From Sipunculus nudus (taxonomy: Eukaryota > Annelida > Sipuncula > Golfingiida > Sipunculidae): a DNA stretch of 64,000 nt. The notes beneath the pieces were generated by a model. It worked only from the letters and a program-made list of their open reading frames with translations, did not search any database and was not told where the DNA came from. Where the stretch lies: assembly GCA_026874595.1 (NCBI GenBank), contig CM049321.1, positions 45,751,797 to 45,815,796 of the forward strand, read 5' to 3'. This document shows positions 1-12,253 of this stretch, piece by piece (position 1 is the stretch's first letter; each line of letters opens with the position of its first letter). The position numbers and the translations under genes were made by a program.

Positions 1-566
1 ACAGCAACCTGTAGCTGCTCGATAAAGAAGAAACATCTAAAGCAAAAAGAAACCAATAGCTGAAATAATAGCTGTAATGCTAAAGATATTAGTAATAGAT
101 GTATTCATGAGTAATAATATTAGTAATAGTAATGGAACCCCTGTTATATCACCCACACAGGAAATTGAGAATGGGTGAGAATTATTGCAGATATATTAAT
201 TTGATAAAATGCGTGGAATCCATGATTAATTAATCCATTATAATGTTCTGATAACTTTAGAAATCTCCCTTTTATTATCTATGACTTGCTGCAAATGATA
301 GAATACAATAATAAATTGATGTTACATCATCAATTTCATATTTTTAAAATTACTTTCATACTATAATCTTCTCTGTGACAGATATATTTAGTGCCTGGAC
401 ATGCAACGTCGGCGGGGTGGATAGATGTATTTAAGCAGCTTTAAGCTGTCGCTGTAACATTCTGCAATGTCGGTAGGCCTGTTTGAAATTCCGCTATGAA
501 GATGTATTTTAAAATAAGACTTATTAGTCCAGTAGCCACTACACTCAGCCTTGTGAGGGTCTTAGG
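1..566. other. AT-rich unassigned sequence
   Basis: No coding frame or recognisable repeat was seen. It ends where the S-family element begins. Confidence 0.4.
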
Positions 567-1985
567 TTTTTTAGCTCAGCTGACTGAAAGTCATCGAGAT
601 ATAGTGATCAGTCTTTGTATGTCGTCCGTTCGTCTGTCCGTTAACCAGGCACAAACCGTAAACGCTTGACCTGGAATCTTCTAATTTAAAATCCCGGGAG
701 GTCCATAAAAAATCTCCTTCGAAACCTAAAGTTAGGTCTCTGTTACCCATATCCTCCGAGCTTTGGGGCTCAGAATTACCCCCCCCCCCCCGGAATAATT
801 AAAAATGTGATACAAAAGCTCAGGTTTCAGAACAACTAATGCATTAATCACCATGATTCTTTGCATGTATATTTATCATGAAGTGTTTTATCAGTCCCTG
901 TGGACTGGTGGCGCTACCTGTATATTTTCGTTTTTTTACGTATTTTTCTATATTTTTGAGATCTTAAAGATGTGGTCATCTGTTTACAGGGACAAATCGT
1001 AACCATTAGAACTAGAAACTTCTTACTTATCATCCTGATAGGTCATTAAAAATCTCTAAGGAAACCTGAAATTAGGTCTCTGTTATCCATATCCTCCGAG
1101 CTATGGGGCTCAGAAGTATCCCCTATAGAATAATTAAAAATTTGATACAAAAGTTCCAGTCTCAGAAAAACTAATGAATTGATTACCATGATTCTATGCA
1201 TGTATATTCATAATGAAGTGTTTTATCAGTTCCTGTAGACTGGTGGCGCTATCTGTATATTATCGAATTGTAACGTATTTTTTCCTCTATTTTTGAGACC
1301 TTCAAAGATGTGGTCATCTGTTAACAGGGCACAAATCGTAACCATTAGAACTAAAAACTTCTTGCTTAATATCCTAGGATGTCCATGAAAAATCTCTGGG
1401 GAAACCTGAAATTAGGTCTCTGTTACCCATATCCTCCAAGCTACGGGGCTCAGAAGTATCCCCTAGAATAATTAAAAATTTGATACAAAAGCTCCAGTAT
1501 CAGAAAAACTAATGAATTGATTACCATGATTTTTTGCATGTATATTCATAATGAAGTGTTTTATCAGTTCCTGTAGACTGGTGGCGTTATCTGTATATTA
1601 TCGAATTGTAACGTATTTTTTCCTCTATTTTTGAGACCTTCAAAGATTTAGTCATCTGTTAACAGGGCACAAATCGTAACTATTAGAACTAAAAACTTCT
1701 TGCTTAATATCCTAGGATGTCCATGAAAAATCTCTGAGGAAACCTGCAATTATGTCTCTGTTTCCCATATCCTCCGAGCTATGGGGCTCAGAAGTATCCC
1801 CTGGAATAATTAAAAATTGATACAAAAGCTCAAGTATCTCAAAAACTAATGCATTGATTACCATGATTCTTTGCATGTATATTCATCATGAAATATTTTA
1901 TCAGCTCCTGTAGACTGATGGCGCTATACGTGTATATTTACGAAATTTTACGCATTTTTTTCTCTATTTCTGAGACCTAGCACAT
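567..1985 (-). mobile_element. S-family tandem-core element, copy S1
   Basis: The terminus at 567-600 (TTTTAGCTCAGCTGACTGAAAG) is the reverse complement of the right end of the S copies at 33338-36203 and 40969-43420. Next come GTCC-type simple repeats at about 620-645. Then there are four units of about 340 bp, visible from the recurring GCACAAATCGTAAC at about 649, 988, 1329 and 1669. Each unit carries the phrase 'GTTACCCATATCCTCCGAGC'. The first unit holds a 13-nt C run at 779-791. No protein is encoded. The far boundary near 1985 is approximate, because the palindromic opposite end was not found. Read as a non-autonomous, possibly rolling-circle element. Confidence 0.7.
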
Positions 1986-3489
1986 GAATAGTTTCTAAAA
2001 ACCTAACTGGTATTCTGCAGATCTAGGGTCCTAAAGTAAACTAAGTATATAGATGTAGATGACCAAACGTTCTGAAAAAAAAGATGATATACATTTTAAG
2101 AATAATATCCTTTTTAGTTATATATGTATTGCCTTCATAATAAAACAATAAGAGCGGTACTTGCGTAAAACTGCCATTATCCACACGTTGAATGTTCACC
2201 CTTGGGTCACGGTGAGGCCAGATATTTGGAACTTTAGTGAGGTATTTGTAATTTAGGGAATCGTGACAGGGATAGATTAAATGAGCGTAATTTGAGTCAA
2301 CTTAATTCAAAATCATAAATTCAAATTTGTTCGATTGCAAACGTAACAGTTGTATGTGTTTGCATACAATGTCAAGTCTGTTAACAAATATCTCAGGCTG
2401 CCATCAGCATCATTTAATGGGAAAGTGTTGAAATGGCATCATTATGGAAATAAATTCAGTCAATAGCAAAATGAAACAACTGATGTTTTCGAATGTGACA
2501 ATTGATGTGTTATCAAATATATCAGGAATAGCTGCAGCCCTCAGCGCCAAAACTCATGTTAAGTCAAATGATGATAAATTATTTTAAAAAATGCCCCCCC
2601 CCCCCCGAAAAATTTGCCGCCGACGTTGTGGATCATAGAGTTGAACATAAAAAATATGGACGCATACCGCAAACATATAGATGTATTCACAAAAATGCAC
2701 ACAGAAAGCGGGCAGGTTAAATACCATTCATGGTATAATAGTATGCTGGCACATACTATAGAAACACGTACCATAATTAATTATCAATCTAATTTATTCT
2801 TGAGACGATACCACCAATCAAGTGATTATCTTACACCGAAAACTCCCTGTCTGTCCTGATAAAATGATAGATCACTTACAAATGCAGACAATAAAATGAT
2901 CTGCCATGAACAGAATATGGCTAAAATATCACTAAATGATGACTCATAATAAATGCTTTTAAAAGGTGTCGAATCAAAGCACGAGGAAGACTAAACGACA
3001 TTCCCCCTGAAAATAAAGAAAAGGATATCCTAGGGACTGCAACAAGTACCTATGCGACTTATGGGGAGGGAGGCCAGGGCGACACTGCTTATAGGTTGCT
3101 GATATTAAGAATACATGTTTTCAGTAACCTAAGTTGAGCTCTATGTTTTATTAATTATTATATCAGTAGACTTTGTATGGCTGAGGCTGTAGGTCGCATA
3201 CATAAGGAAAGAAACATTTATGGAATGCACCACGCACATTGTTTTACTTATTGCAATATAAAAGGGAACTAAAATATAACGTCATGGGCCTGTTAACTTT
3301 TTGAATAACGACATCAAACTCATGTGTCAGCTGTACAGTCTGATTTCAATGCTCAAGGCCATGCTTGTAATATTTTTTTTTTTCAGTTGTCCTCTTTGTT
3401 TGTAACGTAGTTCTGTTTTAGCCTTAGGATCTTAATTTTAAGGTAATAATTAAGGACTTCATACGTTTAAGAACTATTAACAACCAAGT
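1986..3489. other. Unassigned AT-rich sequence
   Basis: Contains a 13-nt C run at 2594-2606 and short frames on both strands that look like chance. No domain or splice pattern was recognised. Confidence 0.35.
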
Positions 3490-3640
3490 GGAGCGTGGTG
3501 GCGTAATGGTTGGTGCGCTGGACTCGTGATCGCAAGGGTGTGGCTTCGCGTCCCGATAAGACCGCTTTCCGCGCTAAGAATCCTAGCCAAAGTCTTTACC
3601 ACGAAGGTACCTCTTAACCCCCCACTACCTATGATATGTT
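3490..3640 (+). mobile_element. tRNA-derived SINE head
   Basis: An RNA polymerase III A box (TGGCGTAATGG, 3499-3509) and a B box (GGCTTCGCGTCC, 3542-3553) sit 32 nt apart in a tRNA-like stretch starting at about 3490. The acceptor stem does not pair and the sequence runs on into a non-tRNA body, so this is a SINE and not a working tRNA gene. The 3' boundary is approximate and no target duplication was found. Confidence 0.6.
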
Positions 3641-5997
3641 TTATAAATGAAATTAGTTTCCCGTTCGCCAGATTTATTTCGAGATCAAATATTACAGGTC
3701 TTGGACTTGGAAGATATAATTTTCCATTTTCCCATTTTTTTCAGAAGGAAAGATGATACCTGCTTTAAAAACATCCTGGTGGTTTGACTGCATGTCAGAT
3801 GGGGTCGGGTTGAGAGTGGTAGTTGATTCTGAGAACCCCTTCAACACATGTACTGTCCACCTGTCTGAACTGTGAGACCACCTTACCCACAGGCACATTT
3901 AACTGAGGAAGGCTTGTGTCTCCAAATATTTTCATCGATGGATCAATGCTATACTTTTTCAAAAGCAATACTATAGCCTTTTGGAACAACATGGTATAGG
4001 TATAGCAACAGTATGTACTGCTTACCCATGATTCGCATGGTTCTCCAGTGAGAGTTTACAAACGGTTCCCCTGACAGGTATGTCCAAAGACGTTTGGGAA
4101 TATTTTCCTTGTGTAGCATGAAGAAACTTGATAACCCCCCCCCCCCCCCCCCCCATGCTGTCATTAATGCAGATATTAAGACCCATTGGGAACAAAATAA
4201 CTGCGAATGAACAGCATGTCTGAATGTCTGGGCACTTATTGTGAAGAAAATGAGATATTAGTTATATTCAATTGGGCTCTTGGTACCTTCAGGTTGTAAC
4301 AGCACTCTTCCACTTAAGCGGTACATTGATGCAGTTTTATACATAGCAACGTTATTTTCTATATATGATTAATGGAATGACTTTCTTTCCTGCAACAAGC
4401 GCTAGAATTACATGTCAATGCTCCACGCCGATTAAAAGGGTAAACTCTCACTGGAGTACCCTGTAATGCTATCCGTGCCAACATTATTCAAGCGATGCAT
4501 ACTGTTTCTAGTCACCGGTAGAAATACCTTAAAAGTCAAGCCGGAGGATCCAAAAGGTTGCTACACATTTGTGATCTGAGCTGCTACACTTTAGTAGGAC
4601 ATTATAAAAACCTAGAAAGTAAACAGAGACCACAACTTCCTCAAGGATCTAATATAACTGTGCTGAGTTTTTCACAGTAAATGTGTGTCACGGTTTACCA
4701 ACTCCCTTTTTGGATCACAGATCAGCTTTAGAACAAAGGCGCCCCAGTAAGGTGGGATAGAGAAATCACATAGCGGTGACTGTCTTCAAAATGTTAATAG
4801 TTATTCCTTATGTGTCATCCTAACGGTAGAGTGAAGATGCTGATACAGCAACAAAATAAAACCAACCAGGTAACTAAAGCATTATAATATACATTGCTTT
4901 ATTTCCTAAGTCTGTGAATGTAAGCGGCCACGTATGCAGTTCCACAGCTAAAGTAACCTTTGACAAAATAAGTTAAGACTGTGTGAAGGGTCGCGGAGAA
5001 GTAGGACGGATGATTTCAAGGGTGACCCAACTGTATGTAATGCATTCCGACCCCTCTATTATCATATATAAATGTTTTTGAGACACCACTTACTTTTTCA
5101 TGTACCAATTTTGTCCCTTCATATGTAAATCTGTCATAATTAACGGTAAAAAAAATACATATTCTTTTATCATGCGAGAAATCATGTCTGCATTAAAGTA
5201 CCTAGTACAATCTCAGAGAAGGGCCGGATGGATGGGTTGAAAATGGTAGACATTATGGATACGATAAAATCATAAATGAATTATCTGGGTCATAATAACC
5301 CAGAATCCATGTATTGGTTGACCCTCTATGTCAAATTTCAAGGTAATTATGTTATTTTTGCTATTTTCGTTTTATTTTAGCGGCCACTTTGTTTCATGCT
5401 GATTAGCTAAAATTGACCAAGGGTTACAGCGGGCCAACCTCAATATTTTTACCGCTGATATGTGTGCAAACAATCTCCACAAAGGAAAAAAAACTGAAGA
5501 CCCTCAAAAAAGGTTATCAGAAATTTGATCTTTGGTTGCCGGACAATATATAAGGATGACCAAGTTTCCTTGTTCTATTTAATTGGTCTGGCTAGACCTG
5601 CTGATACGGACAGGAGCAATTTTTATATCAAGTGTGCGTGTCTTTAAGCGTATGCATAGTAGACTTGCAACATCAAGCACAAGCGTATTGCACTGTTGCA
5701 TCGGATATATTCACAATAATATGCTGTAATATCATTTCTAGTAGTCACCTCTTGGTAAAACTGTTATCGGAGATTTTGTATGATTGAAATCGGTTGCTAG
5801 GTGTAAAGAGCATTATCTGTGCGTCGACGGCAAATTATTAATAATCCTGACTTCAAATGGCATTGGTGAAATTATACAAGTCAAAGGGTTACTTATCTTC
5901 TGATAAATATCACAAATATTTCCCAAGAAAAAGCCTGGACATGTGGTCCAGAAATGATACAATTGCTTACTTTATGGAACAAAAAAATGCTGCTGGT
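3641..5997. other. Unassigned region downstream of the PTB gene
   Basis: AT-rich with a 20-nt C run at 4135-4154. Read on the minus strand it is the 3' side of the gene at 5998-7011. A possible AATAAA (TTTATT on plus, 5371-5376) lies about 620 nt past that stop codon, so part of this stretch may be 3' UTR. Nothing else was recognised. Confidence 0.35.
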
Positions 5998-7011
5998 TTA
6001 TGCCTCAAAGTCCTTGACACTGCCCCTTGGTTCTTTCTCTTGTTCAAGCTCTTCCTCTTCATCAGGGGATTTTGGGGGGTTTAATTCAACTTCAAACCGG
6101 TGTGGTTTCCCCTTGAATGACTTGGCATATTTCTTGAAAGAGAGGGCAAGGGAAAGAGCCATTTTGCGAGCTGTCACTTCAGAGTCACATATGTGCGCAT
6201 GGCATTCTGTTTTACGTTCCTTAGATGAGATTTCCCGAACGATAATGAACGAGAAAATCCTGGTATATTTAACATCCTGGACACCATATGAGATAAACTC
6301 TATAGGAATCTTTTCCTTAGGAATATTTTTCCCCTTATTCTTCTCGTGGCTGACGAAGACAATACCTTTCGTTGATATCTGAAGCTGACACAAAGAAAGT
6401 TCCTCCCCTTTTTTCATTTTCTTTACAGCATCTATCATAGTTTCCACTTTATCGCGGGTGTTTTGGGTTCCGAACAAACCTTCACATTCTCGACTTCCAA
6501 GGTATTTTGTCAAGAACACTTGTGGTAGTTCGTCCACTCTGACATCTTCCAAATTGACTTTAGGTTTCCGGGGTACCTCGACAGGAGAGGGTTCCTCTTC
6601 AGAGTTACTGCTGTTTCGCCTTAACAGCCATGACAGACGCCTGCTGCCTGATCGTCTGGTGTCCCGTTTTGGTGGCGCCTCCTCGTGGCCAGAATCTGTC
6701 TCTTCTTTAACCTCCCGCCAGATGCTGTCTGGACTTAGGGGAATGGATTCGCTAGCAGTTTTATTTCTAGAACTGGCAACACTTGAATTGTTTGATCCAG
6801 TCTCACTTACCCCTGATGTTGTGCTTGTGTCGTCACTTCCTTGTTCTTTTCCTCCTTCAATTCCTTGAGGAACACCGTCAGTCAAAGCCGAATTCGTCTC
6901 GATTGATAAGTCGCGGGTGCTTGATATCACCTTCTGGGTATCCAACACTGTACCATTATTGGTTAACATTGAGTCCCCCATGACTTTCAAAATGTGTTCC
7001 ACACTGATCAT
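5998..7011 (-). CDS. PTB/PID-domain adaptor protein
   Basis: A 337-residue uninterrupted frame. Residues 1-150 are Ser/Thr/Glu-rich and probably disordered, with a basic patch near 118-133 (RRSGSRRLSWLLRR). A phosphotyrosine-binding fold follows at about 160-296: the opening FLTKYLGS, the central strand LSLCQLQISTKGIVFV, the IEFISYGVQD segment, IFSFIIV, ECHAHICDS, and a closing amphipathic helix (ARKMALSLALSFKKYAKSF). The tail (310-328) is acidic. PTB proteins of the Numb, LDLRAP1 and FAM43 types bind NPxY-like peptides in receptor tails and act as cytoplasmic adaptors. The single exon and length suit FAM43 (human FAM43B is about 330 residues), but assignment to that subfamily is only a guess. 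An in-frame stop lies upstream at 7069-7071. Met1 has a weak start context; Met11 (6981) has a better one (GTCATGG). Confidence 0.85.
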   Translation of the reverse strand: MISVEHILKVMGDSMLTNNGTVLDTQKVISSTRDLSIETNSALTDGVPQGIEGGKEQGSDDTSTTSGVSETGSNNSSVASSRNKTASESIPLSPDSIWREVKEETDSGHEEAPPKRDTRRSGSRRLSWLLRRNSSNSEEEPSPVEVPRKPKVNLEDVRVDELPQVFLTKYLGSRECEGLFGTQNTRDKVETMIDAVKKMKKGEELSLCQLQISTKGIVFVSHEKNKGKNIPKEKIPIEFISYGVQDVKYTRIFSFIIVREISSKERKTECHAHICDSEVTARKMALSLALSFKKYAKSFKGKPHRFEVELNPPKSPDEEEELEQEKEPRGSVKDFEA

Positions 7012-7773
7012 TCGCAGATGCTTAAATGTTAAGTTTAAAGTCCAGTAACGCAGTATTCCGCGAACACACTATCACGTGCAATTGAGAGACGCAGAAAAGT
7101 TTTTTAATTAAATAGACTGAAGTAAAGAGATGTCTGACCTTATTAGACTGTCTGGAAATGTCTGTTGACATGGATACAGGATATCACCGCCTGACGTCTG
7201 GCTGTAAAACGCCCTGCTGCCACAGCTGACGGGTCTGTCAAGTGAGCACGCGTGCTGTTACATAGATATGAATGAAATGGGGTGCCAGCAAAACCGATCG
7301 CAACGTGATAAAGGGTGATTCCCTATAACTGGCCCTGGTCTAGCTGCGTCGTTTGAGTTCACCGGGTTGGTGTTATGGTGTATTGAGGCATACCGTGTGG
7401 TTGCTGAAGCATAGGTATAGTCAGTGACCCGTGCTGTGACTTAGCGTGACTGCTCGTACCTCCGTGTACTCTGTGTGCTGTGTCTGTCCTGTCCCTGTGT
7501 CATTCACGGGATCACCAGCTGAGTGATATATAACCACAGCTAAATGGTAAATCTTGTGTGTGTAAATATATAGTCTGTATGTGTGTGTGTTATGATACAA
7601 TAAGATTGGGTTAGATTAGGTTATTAGTTATACATAAGTTATTATAGTTGTACAATCCATGTAAAATAAATAAACCTTTCTACAATTAATCACGTGGCGC
7701 ATTCTGTCACACATGGCTCATCCGCTGAAAAAAAATTGGCCTTCTTGACTGTCATATGACAGTCACGGATCAA
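7012..7773. other. 5' flank of the PTB gene
   Basis: Presumed 5' UTR and promoter side of the minus-strand gene. CpG is fairly frequent between about 7200 and 7510. A short TG repeat lies near 7580 and a plus-strand AATAAATAAA near 7665. The hAT-like element begins 770 bp from the start codon. No specific promoter element could be fixed. Confidence 0.35.
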
Positions 7774-8636
7774 CATTTAACCAGAGTTGGATCAAAAAGT
7801 ACTCGTACTCATAGTACTCGTACACATGAGTATTTTTTTGAGTACTCAGTACTGGTACTCAAGTACTTTTTAAAAACCACAAATTACTCGTACTTGTACT
7901 CGAGTCCTTTGAAAGTACTCGGTACCCATATGAGTTATTCATGAGTACTTCGGGTATTTCATATATTTCTCAATAAACTTTAATCTCAATTTATTATATC
8001 AGTAAAAGTTTATTATAGAATATAATAGTAAGATATTAAATTTAATAAATTCCATATATAATATCATATATAATAGTACTTACAGTAAACCATCTGTTAC
8101 TATACATAACTGAAACTATTACAGCATTATAGCATGGATAACTACTACTATTACTATTACTTTTATTTAATATAAAATGTAAATAAATTGAACTATTTTA
8201 TTATTTATTCATTCATGCAAATCACGTGTACATGTGTACAGCATTTAATATTTACAGCAAAGATAAGTACAACATAGTGATCAATAAAACATTGAATCAG
8301 AAACTTCATACTATGCAATATTTTAAAAGAAAAAATTATAATTTTTTAAAGATCCCAAAAAAAAAAAAAAACTTAAAGTTTGCCACAATTCAATACAATT
8401 GAATATACTCAGAACCTGTTCATCATAACATAATTTCAGCAGTGATCCGGGTCCTGGGCTAATCAAGCTTGAATTGAATTGTATATGAAACCAAATGTGA
8501 GTGTAGGTTTAGCAGATTTTCAGTGGCAATTGCAGTCTTTGATTAGCTCTGCACACAGTCTTTGGCACAACTAAGACTCAACTGTTGACTGTCAACTGAT
8601 TGACCCATGAAAAGCTGCGACTATCAGACCATACAC

Positions 8637-9540
8637 TAGTGGTGGGATTCGGTTCCTTTTTCATAATCGATCATGGGTTTTGGCAAACCGATCGATGATC
8701 CATTATTAATCGGTTCAGACAAATATTAAGAAATATGCAATTATCTGTGAAACTGTACTCTCTTAACCTAGCCCGTACTTCATAGTAATTCTACCATATG
8801 AAAAGAAGTCTTTGCCTTTTTTATATTTCCTATTATTACTAAGATATGCTATTCAGAGTTTCATTTTAATGAATTATAATAATCAAGAATTTAACCACAG
8901 TCCAGGACATCTACTTACTGGCCCCCATCAATACTCCCATGTATCATTTTAACTTCACCACAAGCAAGGACTTTCATTTTATAACAATTATGACGACTGC
9001 CGACATGCATACTGGTTTCACAACCACGCCAGGAAAATAACAGGCCTATATAATTTTTGATAAAATATTTAAAAAGTAATTGAAAGCTAAATATATAATT
9101 ACTTATGCGGCAACGGCACCTGGCATCAGTTGAAGAGATTATTTCTAAGAGAATCTCGCAAAATTGGCAAAGACCTGCAGAATTATGGAGCATTTTAACG
9201 CCATATCGCCCATATTTTGCAATGAACATCTCGTTAGAAAACTCTCCGCTAATTCTGCAGCTCCCTGTCAGTTCACAGAGGTTTAATAAGTCCTCCGTTC
9301 TCTCATCTACTGTGTCATATTCAGATACGGAGGATATTTGGGAACACAGACTCATTATATGAAGCGCGGAATGTTGTAAAAAATTGAAGAATAATTTTTG
9401 CCTATATCATAGAGACATTCTGAAAAAAAAAACAATCATGAGTATGATGTAATCGATAGTTGCCTTTGGTAATCGAGCGCTTGAAAGTGGCAGCAAACCG
9501 ACTGACTTTCGAAAAAAACTCGATGATCGGCCTACCACTA
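8637..9540. mobile_element. Nested hAT-like element with perfect 8-bp TSD
   Basis: Ends TAGTGGTGGG (8637) and CCTACCACTA (to 9540) are inverted repeats with one mismatch. The octamer CCATACAC stands on both sides (8629-8636 and 9541-9548), an exact target duplication. The 904-bp element lies wholly within the older element at 7782-10854. Subterminal sequence is rich in CGATCGATGATC-type motifs. It has no transposase but holds one coding-like frame (9108-9355). Confidence 0.88.
9108..9355 (-). other. Coding-like frame inside the nested hAT element
   Basis: Starts with ATG at 9355 and reads about 80 residues of balanced composition (opening MSLCSQISSVSEYD, later CELTGSCRIS) before turning into AT-rich sequence. 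A possible splice donor (CCAG|GTGCCG) lies near its end. It is not a hAT transposase. It could be a captured host exon or chance. I do not recognise it. Confidence 0.25.
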
Positions 9541-10872
9541 CCATACACCCCGTAACTTCTACCAAATAGGCTGCAGCATCACATTCTACTATCAGCTGAC
9601 AATCACTTGCCCAACATACTGTGTACGCTCACAAAGGACTTCTCGAATGCTTAATGATCAAGCCTACTTAATGAATCAACAACCCGGTTTTTAACCTCAA
9701 GCTAAAGCCTTCTGCCCAGTGCCCACTGGACCATGAAAGCACCCAGCATTAACTAATCACACTACACTTGGCCCTTTATTGTGCTCTATCAACCTAATCA
9801 AACAAACACTCATTTCATCGGATGTGTTAGCCTAGGGTTGTAATAGAAAAGTAGTAGCTATTATTCTATTACTTCGGGTATTATAACCATTACTAGTTCA
9901 AATTCCATTTCTATCAATAGTAATATTACTCTAACTACCTTTGAAAACCTGTAATATTCTAATATTATTATGTATTACTATCGCCTCATTCATTGTTGTT
10001 ATATGCCACTGATGTAACTGTTGTTAATACTCATAATTTATTATACATGATGAATGACTTGATCAGTCTGTCTTATATGTTGTTTAATACTATTTTCACA
10101 TATACCGGTTGTCATTAAACATCTTCATTAGGCTACAGACACATATTATTCATAAGTCGGTATTATATAGATAATAACATATGGTTGTTATTATTATTGT
10201 TATTATAATTATTATCATTGTTATTATTATTATATGATTACATATGGTCAACATATGGTTATATGTTTTAAACAATGTCAGTGAGATTTCCTTTAACAAT
10301 ATTACTTTTATATATTAACATTTATATAACTTTTTTATGTTGTAGTTACTGAACATTCCCTCCACTATTTTGAATTTGCATAATACAACATTGAGTAAAT
10401 TGTATATCTTGTCCTGGCTAAGAAATATATTTTTGAGAACCTATGAGACCAGATGTTTCTTCAATGCAAACCGTCCACTTTAATAAGTTAATGCTATGAT
10501 ATATTACAACCGTATATGGCCTAGCTGTTTATAATTCCTAGAGTTTGCATTTCGCCTCAGTATTTTGATTAAGCATAACACAACATTGTATTTATTTTTA
10601 TTTTGTACTGAGTTTTCATTAATAAAAAAATATATTTAACTTACTGAGAATATATTTAATTTAATAACATCATTAAACAAGTTTGGTTACAAAAAGTACT
10701 TATTAAAGTACTCATGAGTACATTTTGAGTACTCGGTACTCGTACTCGAGTACTTTTGAAAAAAGTGTAAAAGTACTCATACTTGTACTAGAGTACTTTT
10801 AAAGTACTCAGTACTCGTACTCGAGTACTTTAAAAGTACTCGGACCCAACTCTGCATCTGACCCCCCCCCCA

Positions 10873-11426
10873 ACATTTTCATAAATAAAATTAATTAAAG
10901 AAATTAATTAAACTTAATTAATTAAACTATTAAAGATATCTATAAGAACCTTACATTTACTGCACTCCTACATTGCAAAAGGCGCATGCATGTTGAAGTT
11001 TCAATTTTCTTGGTCTAATGATTAATTTGGAAACGAGACGTAACTGAAAAGTGCTCAGTCACCTCTCTCACTTAAAGCAAGAGTGAATTCCAAAACTTTG
11101 GCATATAACTGGTCTAGACAATTTGGAAACGAGACGTATCTGAAACGTGCATAGTCGCCTCTTTCATAACTTAAAGCAAGAGTGAATTCCAAAACTTTGG
11201 CATATAACTGATCTAGATTTTATTCGATATTTTCATCCATTTTTATCGTCCCAACAGATTAGGAGATAATAGATTTTGACAAAATGAAAAACGCAGTTTA
11301 TAGCCCTGAGACCTTGAAAAATACGTCAAGGTCACTGAAATGGGTCAAAGAAGTTACTTGCATTCTCTGGAGAGGCGCTCCATATGTACCAACAATAAAC
11401 AATTATGATATTCACATAAATAAACT
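10873..11426. other. Unassigned sequence with a local duplication
   Basis: Follows the 11-nt C run at 10862-10872. The only structure seen is the tandem duplication at 11026-11217. Confidence 0.35.
11026..11217. repeat. Two-copy tandem duplication (~93-100 bp)
   Basis: The phrase from TTTGGAAACGAGACGTA to GCATATAACTGGTCTAGA occurs at about 11026-11117 and again at 11118-11217. There are a few substitutions and small length differences. Confidence 0.8.
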
Positions 11427-12250
11427 ATGAGTCCGTTAATGACGGAACACAGCAAAGTTTCTGTTCACTCTGTTTCTGGTCACATGACCAGCGCGCACAA
11501 GTACTACCGGAATGTAACAATGTTTTCCTCACTTAGTGGCTCGCGGTGGGTGTACAGTAAATTCAGTCCCACAGATTCACGGAGTCCTTGTTATCCACAA
11601 TTTCTCGCAGGAGTATTCACGTTTGACACACTTCACGCACTGGGCACAGACTATTCTTTCTGGGCGTTAAATCACAGTCTTTCAAAGCTGACGTCTCCTG
11701 GTATCATCCAGATGTATGTATCAGAATAAGCTTCCACACAGGAATATTCTGTACCTCTATAGTTAAGCGTTTAAATAAAGTCCTCGGTGTGTCCCTGGAA
11801 GCGCTCAAAACAGGTTATAAATCGCCAGATGTACCAGTCCGTCGGTAAAAATGCGAAACTCTCTCTCTGAAGTCCTTTACAGAGAAAATCACGTGTGGCC
11901 TTCTCCAGACATCGACTATCTACGCTTGTTGACATCACATGTCAGCTGTCTCCACTGTGACACTTGCACACCTGCCCACGGACTGCTGTAGATATCGTCA
12001 GGCTATACAACTCCGGTACGCTGGACGGGCATTTGTGTCGAATATCGTGCGCCTCACGACTTATAAATTCTTGGTGACGTTACAACTTCCGCTCGTCTAT
12101 TTGCCAGTCACCACTCCAAATTGACCTTTCCGACGGCTGGCCCCCTTAACAACGGTTGTCAAGTCCCATATTTATCCAAGCGGGCGCATGTGCTTAGTAA
12201 ACTAGAACATGACATGGCGGCACCCAGCGACTGGCTTGCACATACATATC
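11427..12250. other. CpG-rich block, possible promoter region
   Basis: CpG is visibly denser than in the flanks (for example CGCGCAC, CTCGCGG, GGGCGTT, GACGGGC). The block holds the inverted repeat CTGGTCACATGACCAG at 11476-11491 and ends in an ATGGCGG start context at 12214. It could be the 5' region of an unrecognised plus-strand gene. The frames through the block show no known domain. Confidence 0.3.
11476..11491. promoter_or_regulatory. M-box-like inverted repeat
   Basis: CTGGTCACATGACCAG has 7-bp perfect arms around a central CA. The core GTCACATGAC matches the extended E-box (M-box) bound by MITF/TFE/USF bHLH-zip factors. It sits in the CpG-rich block. Function is inferred from sequence alone. 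Confidence 0.3.
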
Positions 12251-12251
12251 C
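12214..12251 (+). CDS. Possible first coding exon (MAAPSDWLAHTY-)
   Basis: ATGGCGGCACCC starts a 12-codon frame that runs to a candidate donor (CATATCC|GTGAGAG). It sits at the downstream edge of the CpG-rich block, as a first exon would. No downstream partner exon was found, so this is weak. Confidence 0.2.
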
Positions 12252-12253
12252 GT

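Larger units (their letters stand above)
7782..10854. mobile_element. Non-autonomous hAT-like element, 3.07 kb
   Basis: Left end CAGAGTTGGATC and right end (reverse complement) CAGAGTTGGGTC are matching terminal inverted repeats of hAT type. They are flanked by CATTTAAC (7774-7781) and CATCTGAC (10855-10862), an 8-bp target duplication with two differences. Both ends run into about 150 bp of GTACTCG-rich simple sequence (7798-7945, 10695-10845). The interior is AT-rich with TTA repeats near 10180-10230 and no transposase. It holds another hAT-like insertion (8637-9540). Confidence 0.85.

Noticed and set aside
3490-3560. A functional tRNA gene
   Set aside because: A and B boxes are present but the acceptor and anticodon stems do not pair well, and the sequence continues as a SINE body.
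7253-7711. Solo LTR (TGTTACA start, AATAAATAAA then TGTCACA)
   Set aside because: End motifs are only loosely inverted, no 5-bp target duplication was found, and no second copy is in the window.
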